A stretch of DNA of 64,000 bases, taken from the NCBI RefSeq assembly GCF_001723175.1, contig NC_064651.1, positions 930,001 to 994,000 of the forward strand, given 5' to 3'. The notes beneath the pieces were generated by a model. That model searched no databases, was not told the DNA's origin, and saw nothing but the letters and a program-made list of their open reading frames with translations. The stretch comes from Penicillium oxalicum. Lineage: Eukaryota > Ascomycota > Eurotiomycetes > Eurotiales > Aspergillaceae. Of this stretch, positions 56,015-64,000 are shown one piece after another (position 1 is the first letter of the stretch; each line of letters starts with the position of its first letter). The translations under genes were made by a program, and so were the position numbers.

Positions 56015-57359
56015 GCTGTGAGATTTGATGCTGCCGTCAAGCGCGAGAAAAGAAAGCACAAAATGAATGCAAGATGCAGTAATAACAGGTACGGTGCAGA
56101 TGAGGCGCAGGTTAATTAAGGACGGAGCATGGTGGAAAAGTATGAGGCTTAGAAATGAATAGATGCGATGGCAACAGGTGACTAATGCGGAGAAGCTTCC
56201 AGCGGGACCGGAGCCCAGCCGTGGGTCCCGACCAGCTCGTCAGCGTCAGCCTCTCCTGTGTGTAATTGGCAAGTATATCCATCATGAGAGAGGGTGGCTT
56301 GGCTGGGATTTTCTCGAGGCTGTTCAGGTGATGATGGTCATGGTACTCGACTGACATTATGATTGGTATTCTTTCGATCGTCCAGCTGCTCACCCATCGC
56401 GTATCTTGACGCTCAGTCAAGCATCGCCAGCCGTGTCCTGAGCTCCAAGGATTGCGTCATTGGAATAGGATCTGTAGCTTCAGCAATGTCATAAACAAGT
56501 TCAATGAATGTGCACATTTCTAATGTGTAATCAATTGAGCATTAGTCCTTAGCCAGACTCCTACAGGGTCATATTGGTTCTGAAGAGTCTGGGCCATGCA
56601 CATCGCATTGTCGATAGGGGTCTCGCGTCGAGCAGTTTTGACCATTTCGATTGGAATGCAAAAAAAGCCCTCTGTCTGCTCATCTGGTAATCTTGGGTAA
56701 CGCATCTTTATCCGGTCATGTGTATGTCTGGGATTGATGAGATTGAAAACTACACTCGGGACTCGTATTATGTCTACTCATGTGTGCTCAAAGTCCCCAT
56801 ACAATAAACGCAAGAGCAGCAGGTGATGTGGGGTCGATCACTGATAATCAGATCCCCACCCATCTTCAACTTGGGTGTAAAAAGATGCGCTGGCGACAGA
56901 TAGATCCCAGGTGTTATTGAATTGGACATCTATTCAGAATATGAAATGACCACAAATAGCGTGCGTCTGCGTCAATCGGATGCATCGACAACACCACGGA
57001 GTATGCATACTTCTGGCCTCGCCCCGTCTCCAATCTTCAGTCGAACACAGTGTATTCATCACCACTAGTAATGATACATTGCAGACCACGACCCTAAATA
57101 CAGTGAATATCCTAGCAAAAGAGGAGAAATTTGCGTCTGATCTTCAATTAAGTGTGGCAGGAACCTTCCAGGAGAATCGAGCTGATTTGGACCACTGGGG
57201 GGGGAGTCTTCCCGCATCCGGCCATTCATTTAAGAAACCTGGGGTAAGCTCTTCGTCGATCACTCTCTTTCATTCCCCTCTCTGCACTCATCCACTTCAT
57301 CACCTCACAGCCCCTCTTCCTCCATCAACACTCGACTTACCATCTCATTCCCTGCCATC
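56015..57359. promoter_or_regulatory. Divergent intergenic region, Cuz1-like / ADF-H gene
   Basis: About 1.3 kb between divergent starts. Short frames only. The last 130 bases are CT/CA-rich and probably the leader of the ADF-H gene. Confidence 0.5.
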
Positions 57360-57921
57360 ATGACTCGAGGCTTTGCCACCATCACACCTGAGTGTCAGGA
57401 AAAGTTTGACACCCTCAAGGAAACCGACATCCTGGACTACATCGTCTTTGCCCCCGACTGGCACAAGAAAGAAATCACCGTGGCCGAGTCTGGAAAATCG
57501 GACAGTCACGATGAAATTGTGTCCCTCTTGACCCCTGCTCACCCTCGCTACATGGTCACAAAGTTCACCTACGATTCTCCGACCGGCAATGAGAAACGTC
57601 ACAAGTTGGTCTTTATCACGTGGTAAGTTGCCCGATGGGTGGTTCAATCCAGCCGGGATTCGGTCGCAATGCCGAGTAACTGAATGTCTTGCATCATAGG
57701 GTTCCCGAAGGAGCAAACTCTCATGACAATTCATACTGCACCAATAACAAAGATCATCTCTATCGATCCCTGGATGACCTGAGCCTACATGTGCAGGCTT
57801 CAAAGCCTGAGCATCTTGCCCATGCTGCGAGTATGTATCCCGCCGGACATCTGGGTGCCGAATTGCAAGGTCAAGACTAATTTTTCACTCTGTAGTTCTC
57901 AAGCAATTCAAGGTCTTGTAA
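57360..57921 (+). CDS. Divergent ADF/cofilin-homology protein
   Basis: Three exons (57360-57622, 57700-57830, 57896-57921), 139 aa, the size of cofilin. The ADF-H fold is clear: the N-terminal TITPECQEKFDTL helix, strand DYIVFAPDWHKKEITVAESG, HPRYMVTKFTYDSPTGNEKRHKLVFITWVPEGA (62-93), and the long-helix region ending in NNKDHLYRSL (103-112). In true cofilins this helix starts with the actin-binding K-M-x-Y-x-S-S-K motif; here the Lys and Met are replaced by Asp97 and Asn98, while Tyr100 and Lys105 remain. The N-terminal Ser-3 region of cofilin is also changed. It is therefore probably a paralogue with reduced actin binding, not the main cofilin, which should be elsewhere in the genome. The tiny last exon (26 nt) encodes ILKQFKVL and stop. 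Confidence 0.86.
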
Positions 57922-58543
57922 ATCAGACCTGAGATGCTGGATGCCGCGGGAGCTACATTGTCCTTTTGCCGCTCAGAGCTTCATTTCCCCGTCTCTGGCA
58001 TATACTTTATTAGGGGTCTTTATTCCAAATGATACAATCCAACATCTTCTTCATGGTTGAACAGATATCGCTGGAGTTTTGGAGGTTGTCCCGCCTCGCC
58101 GGTGGGGCCGTGTGTAGAGATACCTCTGAGATGTGTAGGACAACGAAGAATAGTGCTTCTGGATCTCCGGTAGCAGGGTCAGTTGCAACGTCTGCTGCGA
58201 GTCACGCTTTCGAGGGCAATAACGGAAAGAATCCGAGGAGAAGATAGTAGTGTGTTCATCAAGGCTGGGGTCTTAGGTCGTTGGGACATTGCCCTCGGCA
58301 ATGGTTCTCCGGGGACAAGCCATGTGGAGATCGAGGGCGAAATGGAAGATTCGAATTCCAGTCATCCATCTGGCAGCAACATTCTCAGCAGATGAGACTT
58401 GATGAGAAAACTTAGTCTACAGAGAATGAAGTTATCCAACTATGTAAGGATTGAAACAACACATCGCGTATCACATTGAGACCTTTGCATGTGAACCCCC
58501 CCCCCCCCCCCCCAACTGATCATTACTAGATTGCCACCGACTC
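57922..58543. other. Convergent intergenic region
   Basis: Between the 3' ends of the ADF-H gene and the DUF2264 gene. Contains the C18 run at 58496-58513. No gene. Confidence 0.55.
58496..58513 (+). repeat. C18 homopolymer
   Basis: Run of 18 C on the plus strand, 30 bases from the stop codon of the DUF2264 gene (minus strand), so G-rich in its 3' UTR. Confidence 0.9.
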
Positions 58544-60644
58544 TCACGGAGCCATCGAGAGTTTCTCACTCAACCATCCCGGCAAGGTAGGCTTTTGCTC
58601 CCACCCAACCTGCCAGTCCTTGGTGTTCTCGGGCATTGCAAAGACAGCCGTCACGAACCACTGATCATGCCCTGCCGGGATATCCACAGCCAATGAAGGC
58701 AGGAGGGTACGCCCATGAATAATGTTGGAATTAGGATCCGCAACAACGATGCGACCTTCCCGCACACCCGAAGCATGGAGCTCAACGATACCCACAACAC
58801 CGGCAGAGGAGAGAACGAGCGCATTCCCAGCACCATTCAATGTACCTTCGCCAGCGGATTCAGTCATAGGTCCAAGGATCCGTCCATTATCACTGCGACA
58901 TCCGTAGATCGCAAAGGCTCCCTCTGAACTTTTCAAGGCGCGGCCCGAGCGGACATGGTGCGCGCGAATGTGCCAATTGGGAGTCTCGGCCGCGGGGGGA
59001 ACCAGGATGGTCTCGATCTCGACGTCGGACCAGGGCTTCCAGGTGGAGACCAGGACGGGAATGCCGTCTTGACCGGGCTCTTCGAAATGAGCGTCTTCGA
59101 CGAGTCGGCGGGCTTTCCAGAATTCACCGTCTTCCGAGAGCGCGAGCATACTGTCTGGTGCGTACTGTTCCAGTTCGTAGCCGCCGGTGGGAACGGAGTA
59201 GCCAAAGGAGGAACTATATGCGTATTTGCCGTACTTGGCGTGGATTGCTCGCATGGAGTAATGACATGCTTGTCCGGAGGATAGTAGGAAGGAGTGGCCG
59301 CCGCGGCGAATGGCGATGTGTTTGGGATACTTCAGCGCGACAATCTCGGGCAGAGAGGCCGTGGGGTAGGGTTCTTCGTCTGCGGCCCAGAACGGGTGCG
59401 ATTCGGGTAAGGCCAGGGGGGTGAATGAGAGACAGCACCAGTATGGAGAGCCGGGTGAGTTGTAGTTCTCCGTCATGTAGGAGTTTTGGTAACAGTATCC
59501 CAGGTTGAGAGTGCCGTCGTTGTTGAAGATGTCTCTTTGTGTGGACCACCAGCGGAAGTTGCGCAGTAAGAGTCCCTTGACGACGCCCCAGGTTAATGGA
59601 GCAGGGAGCTCGACATCAGCGAAGCCCAGGGCGCCCCAGAATCCGACCATTGCGAACCGATAGGTCAGAGAGCGACCAAATGGGATTGCTCGGCCTAGAA
59701 AGGGAGGGGGGAGAAGTTCGAGATTAGAATCAGTCGGTTCATTCTCGACCAGATGAGAATGGAAAAGGTTCCCTCGAAATGATGCGCAACGTACCATCAG
59801 GATTGAAGTAGAACACAAAGTCCTTGGCAAAGTCTCGAGCTCTCTGTCGGTATCGTTCAGCTCGCTCGGGATCAAAGTCCCCGGCGAGCTTTGCGTATAA
59901 AAGTTGCAGGAATTGAATGGCAAAGGATCCAGAATAGTAATCCATCTGATGATGGGTCTTTGGTCCGTCATTGCTCCAACCACCCCCAACATGGAAAGTA
60001 TCCAGATGATCCATATCGGCCTCAATCCGGCTGTGGGAGTATTCTGCCCCATTCCGTCTCAATCCCAGGTTTGCAAAGACTCGGAACCAAAGCCTATCAA
60101 GGGGCAGATCATTGAAATCAGTAGCGGTCACGTCGAGTCTCGAGAGACACTGCACGACTCACCAATTGGTATTTGGCATCTCCCGAGCATTAATACTATT
60201 CAACCACGTTGTCACATTCCCCTTTTGTTTCTCGCTCAGTGGATCCCAAAACACATGCGGAGCTACCGCCAGCGCAAAGCCGATCGGACACATTTCCACC
60301 ATGCGTTGATCCGAGTCTTCGATATCTCCCCAGTACTCCGCACTCGCCGGATCAGTACCATTGATGATTCCCTCACGCCATTTCGCTGCCTCGGGGTAAT
60401 CATAGCCGCCCGCTAGAAGCGACGCCAGACCCCAAAGTGGACGCGCATAGCCCTCGATCTGCGCACCCGCCTCGTCGAATCGAGTCGTGGATGTCCCGAC
60501 TTTGACTCGGCTCCCACCCGGTGTGAACAGCGGCAAGAGAGGGTTCAGAAGAGCGCAGCATGCGTCTTGGAAATCAGCACGGGTGCGGAATGGTGATTTG
60601 CTAAATGCGTGCCAAGGTGTCTTGCCGTTGGCGTGAACGGACAT
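58544..60644 (-). CDS. DUF2264 domain protein
   Basis: Three exons (60163-60644, 59795-60093, 58544-59694), 643 aa. It matches the DUF2264 family over its full length: the N-terminal [59 protein letters not shown], then the [33 protein letters not shown] block (quoted in parts in homologues), [18 protein letters not shown] and a beta-rich C-terminal part (from about residue 400). The helical N-terminal half resembles an alpha/alpha toroid as in polysaccharide lyases and unsaturated glucuronyl hydrolases, so a carbohydrate-active function is plausible but unproven. There is no signal peptide, which argues for a cytosolic enzyme. The open frame runs upstream to a GTG; the first ATG is 60644. 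No sugar-related genes are adjacent. Confidence 0.92.
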
Positions 60645-62460
60645 TTTCGGGGACTGTATGGAATGAGAGGGTGATGGAGCAGGGGGGTTATTATTCACGA
60701 CTGAGTATAGGTAGACACAGGCTACACAGTGTAGTACCTAGCCGAAAAAGAAAAATATACAAGTAGCCAGAGGAGGCGTATGAGTATCGCACTCTTACAT
60801 CCTGCCAGCGCCCGTGGCCTTATGAAGGTAATTTATCTTCGGTGATCTTCGCCGAAGACCGATTCCTGTATGAATTCCCCGCAGAGGGGCGTGGATTTCC
60901 CCCCCCCCCCCCCCCCCCCCCACGTTTTGAATTTAGGCTAAAACGCAAAGGCTGATGTGGAAGAGGAGGGGGTTAGGGGGGATGTTCCACATGCATCATT
61001 GGGGTCTTTCTGTAGTTTGTTCTCTAGTTGAACAAGTGCGGAGTGCTGGGCATCAACGAGGGAAAAAAAAGTTGTGTCGGTCTTTGACCGGCCGTGGACC
61101 AGGTTTGAAAAGCCGATCAATTACCGATTTTTGGAGAGAATAGCTGGAATGTTCTCTCGTCGAATAAGAGAGAATTTTGCAGTGGGCAGAATTAGATACT
61201 CTCCTCACCTACCAAATTCGAGAGAACCGACGGGTTCCTGAAATGGCGGTTCTCATGAGGTCTTCAAGCCGCACTCCACTTCCCCAAGGTTTCCACGAGT
61301 CTCAAAACAATGTAGCCAAACCTGTGCAGTACTCACAGTTCACATTCATTTTGAGCCATTCTCGATTCATTTGCGTTATAGGATAATCCAGTCACGCATT
61401 GCTGAAAAAGAATCGACATCATTCAAGAGGTACGTGTTAAGTTAGGGTTACACATTTTCAATTTGAGAAGAACATGGTAGGTTTTGACTCGAAGGAGCAG
61501 CAGTCTGTTGCCGCCCTACTAAAGATTGAAGAAGCTTTCGGGTAATTTGGCAGTGAGAACCGGTGGAGGCCAACTCGGCATTAAAAGAAATCAATGTGTT
61601 CTTGCAAATGAACGCTGCCTCAAACAGTTGCGATGGCCCCGAATCTTGCTCAAATTTGGAGACCGGAAAGAATCCAAAGTCATTCGTTTGCTCAGGCTGT
61701 CTTCTCTGGGCCACTTGGATTCCGTCGCTTGTCGGTTTTTAGTGACCATTGATGAGACAGCACTCAGCATTCGAGAAGAGTACGAGGTATTCCATCTTGC
61801 TCTCACTATAGGGGAAATTCCCTGTCCGAGAAATGGATGTGGCCATCTGCTCTTGGTGGGGCCTTGACTGTGATCCGTTTGCGTGTTCCGGAGCCAAGTC
61901 TTTTTTTTTGTTCGACCACGACACTTTGCCCGTACTTAAACAGCCGTGTCGATCACTAATTCTCGGCGATTGCTTTCATAAGGCACAAATGCATTTAGGC
62001 ACTTAAACTTGTAGCATGTAGTTACGAGGTAGCTAAACATGGAACCATCAGATAATTTGGCGTCTTCGATATTCTCATTTCATCGTGACAATATCTCTAA
62101 AAACTCCATAGATCCGCCAAGCTTTGCAACCGTCAAAAGTCAAGGCCTCTCTCATTCCTTCTCTTGGTCCCGACAATCCAAATCAAATGACGTACCAAAA
62201 GTGAATCTTTCTCAATTACCCCACGTGACCCACCCGGTGAAACTATCGGGAGGATATGAAATCCATTCACGATGCATAGTGGGGATTCATTCCATTTCCA
62301 ATTGAGTCATCTATGATATAATAATACCCATTGCCTACCAGGTCAGGTCGCGGGTCAGAAACTCCTTTTTTTAAAAGATCGCCATTGTCCTCCTGCGCCA
62401 TCTGGCTCCTAATCAACCTTTTGCCTTCTTCCGCACGACCCCTCCAGCCCACCCGCCACG
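60645..62460. promoter_or_regulatory. Divergent intergenic region, DUF2264 / bisphosphate nucleotidase
   Basis: 1.8 kb between divergent starts, with a C23 run at 60899-60921. A 113-codon frame at 61526-61867 (+) has no motif. Nothing else recognised. Confidence 0.5.
60899..60921 (+). repeat. C23 homopolymer
   Basis: Run of 23 C about 250 bases upstream of the DUF2264 start (minus strand). Confidence 0.9.
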
Positions 62461-63522
62461 ATGAGCACGCACCCTTACACCACAGAATTACACATTGCCA
62501 GTCTGGCTGTCCAGCGAGCGGCGGTCTTGACGAAAAAGCTCCTCTCCGAAGTTGACAAGGGCGCATTTGACAAGCAAGATTCATCTCCCGTGACCATTGC
62601 CGACTTTGCAGCTCAGGCCTCGATCATTGCTGCCATCCATCACAATTTCCCAGACGACCAAATCGTCGGCGAGGAAGATTCGACCGCCTTGCGTGAGAAC
62701 TCGGCCCTATTAGAACGGACATGGGAACTCGCGACGTCTGTCCATCTCGATGATGCCGCCAGTGAGGCGCTTCTTTACACCCCTAGCTCGCGGGACGAGC
62801 TCTTGGACTTGATCGACCTTGGTACGAAAGGCGCTTGCGGCCCCGGGCGTGTATGGACCCTCGACCCCGTCGATGGAACCGCTACGTTTATCAAAAATCA
62901 GCAGTACGTGGTGTGCCTATCGCTAGTGGAGGATGGAACACAGCGGGTGGGCGTGCTGGGGTGTCCCAATCTCAAGATTGACGAGGGACCGGTCTCTGAG
63001 GAGACGGTTGACCGGGACGGGAACGGGCTGCTTTTGACGGCGATTGCCGGGCATGGGGCGTTCATTGCACCCCTGGGAAAGGGCGCGTTGCATGAGTCTC
63101 GACCTTTGGAGAAATTACCTGCCGTGGAAGAGACGAGAGATGTGCGATTCGTGGACACGCAGGCGGCGTCCTCGCATAATCTTGATGTTCATGCGCGCGT
63201 CGCCAAGCAGCTGGACTGCCCATGGCCCAATACGGTGGATGTGTGGTCGGCACAGATGCGGTATGTGGCGATTGCAGTACAAGGCGGATGCAATGCCTTT
63301 ATCAAAGTGCCGCGGGAGAAGAACTATCGATCAAAGATCTGGGATCATGCTGGAGGCATGCTGCTGGTTCAAGAGCTAGGCTGTGTGGTCACCGATTTAG
63401 AAGGACAACCTGTGAACTGTGGGTTGGGTCGGACGCTTGGAGGATGCTATGGTATGGTTGTGGCTCCCGCCTCGATTCATGGACGGCTTCTAGAAGCTGT
63501 TAAGAGGGCGCGGCAGTCATAG
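62461..63522 (+). CDS. 3'(2'),5'-bisphosphate nucleotidase (Met22/Hal2 type)
   Basis: A single-exon 353-aa member of the lithium-sensitive, Mg-dependent inositol-monophosphatase-like family. It hydrolyses 3'-phosphoadenosine 5'-phosphate (PAP) to AMP, removing a by-product of sulfate assimilation. Metal-site residues in order: D48 (SSPVTIADFAAQA), E71-E72 (IVGEED), D135-P-V-D138-G-T (DPVDGT) and W294-D295 (WDHAGGMLLVQE). Where the yeast enzyme and many homologues have DPIDGTKGF-L-R-G, this protein has DPVDGTATFIKNQQYV, so it may be a paralogue with a shifted preference. Fungi often have more than one such gene. The frame has no interruption and the ATG (cacgATGagc) fits. Confidence 0.92.
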   Translation: MSTHPYTTELHIASLAVQRAAVLTKKLLSEVDKGAFDKQDSSPVTIADFAAQASIIAAIHHNFPDDQIVGEEDSTALRENSALLERTWELATSVHLDDAASEALLYTPSSRDELLDLIDLGTKGACGPGRVWTLDPVDGTATFIKNQQYVVCLSLVEDGTQRVGVLGCPNLKIDEGPVSEETVDRDGNGLLLTAIAGHGAFIAPLGKGALHESRPLEKLPAVEETRDVRFVDTQAASSHNLDVHARVAKQLDCPWPNTVDVWSAQMRYVAIAVQGGCNAFIKVPREKNYRSKIWDHAGGMLLVQELGCVVTDLEGQPVNCGLGRTLGGCYGMVVAPASIHGRLLEAVKRARQS

Positions 63523-63754
63523 TTATTATCGCCACCATTCGGGACGGTTTTTATGCAACGATCATCGTGTCTATCCAGTAATTACCTTTGCATTGTTGGG
63601 CGCAGTTCTCTTAGACGACCAGGAGATGCATTTTTGACCTGATAAAAAAAATTGGCGATGGGAAAATAATCACTCTTTACCAGGGCAGGAAAACAGAGAA
63701 TACAGTAAATGCTCAGACATTGTCAGTCAAGCTTGAGCAACCTCGAAAAGGTCC

Positions 63755-63760
63755 AAAAAA
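63755..63760 (-). terminator. RNA polymerase III terminator (T6)
   Basis: Six A on the plus strand, i.e. T6 in the tRNA sense, beginning three to four bases after the 3' end of the tRNA-Met gene. Confidence 0.8.
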
Positions 63761-63763
63761 TAA

Positions 63764-63873
63764 TGCCCTCGTCCAGGTTCGAACTGGAGACCTTCGGATT
63801 ACCACCCTGTTAGAGCAGGGTCGTCATATAATCCATATGAGACCGACGTCATAACCAACTAGACCACGAAGGC
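63764..63873 (-). tRNA. tRNA-Met(CAT), elongator type, with 36-nt intron
   Basis: The cloverleaf closes on the minus strand. Acceptor stem GCCTTCG pairs with CGAGGGC (one G-U), discriminator A; D arm GTC..GAC with TAGTTGGTTAT loop; T arm TCCAG-TTCGAAC-CTGGA. The anticodon loop reads C-T-C-A-T-A, giving anticodon CAT (63837-63839), followed by a 36-nt intron (63800-63835) at the canonical position one base 3' of the anticodon. The stem closes across the intron (TCGG with CCGA), and an ATATGA within the intron can pair with the anticodon region as in nuclear tRNA introns. The sequence around the anticodon (CAT-A-[intron]-ATCCGAAGGTC) resembles elongator rather than initiator tRNA-Met. Confidence 0.88.
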
Positions 63874-64000
63874 TTGCTGAAATACACCCCGCCTATTGCT
63901 AATATAATCCAAATCTCCATCTCATGTATGATTGTCTCGTTTCGCGGCACCCCACTCGGCGGAGGTAGGCGCTCATGGAATAGTTATATAGTGACCCGCA

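Overview
This window looks like a piece of a filamentous ascomycete chromosome, most likely Eurotiomycetes (Aspergillus/Penicillium type). The evidence is short introns (mostly 50-125 nt) with GTRNGY donors and YAG acceptors, genes packed on both strands, and recognisable fungal proteins such as a LapA-type secreted aminopeptidase, a Tof1/Timeless protein, a D-threonine-aldolase-like enzyme and an intron-bearing tRNA-Met. No virus, prophage, CRISPR array or intact transposon was seen. Gene models were spliced by hand from donor and acceptor sites; every model keeps one reading frame from ATG to stop.

Layout, left to right. 1-9 kb: a GNAT acetyltransferase; an AT-richer, gene-poor stretch holding a small five-exon EF-hand gene; a DUF1857 protein; a PhzF-like isomerase. 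9.9-21.1 kb is a dense housekeeping block: Tof1 (replication fork protection) divergent from a mitochondrial 3-hydroxyacyl-CoA dehydrogenase, an SmgGDS/RAP1GDS1-like armadillo protein divergent from DPM3 (dolichol-phosphate-mannose synthase subunit), and a xanthine/hypoxanthine phosphoribosyltransferase. 23.6-30.2 kb: a D-threonine-aldolase-like enzyme, a secreted M28 leucine aminopeptidase and an R3H-domain protein.

30.2-47.9 kb is unusually empty. Only two genes are supported in about 17.7 kb: a 476-aa protein whose C-terminal half resembles the Tubby/LURP-one fold, and a 115-aa double-stranded-RNA-binding-domain-like protein split by a 351-nt intron. The rest is non-AT-rich DNA full of pyrimidine tracts, CT/GA microsatellites and long C homopolymers. 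It reads like long leaders or non-coding transcription units rather than decayed transposons.

47.9-64 kb: an eight-exon Dal5-type MFS transporter, the catalytic queuine tRNA-ribosyltransferase (with upstream in-frame ATGs that could add a mitochondrial presequence), thymidylate synthase, a Cuz1/ZFAND1-like AN1 zinc-finger protein, a divergent ADF/cofilin-like protein, a DUF2264 protein, a Met22/Hal2-type 3'(2'),5'-bisphosphate nucleotidase and tRNA-Met.

The genes do not form one pathway or a biosynthetic cluster. They share general themes of nucleotide and tRNA metabolism, protein turnover and replication. The most interesting items are small, spliced or divergent genes that simple frame-calling misses (EF-hand, dsRBD-like, ADF-H-like) and the gene-poor pyrimidine-rich region.
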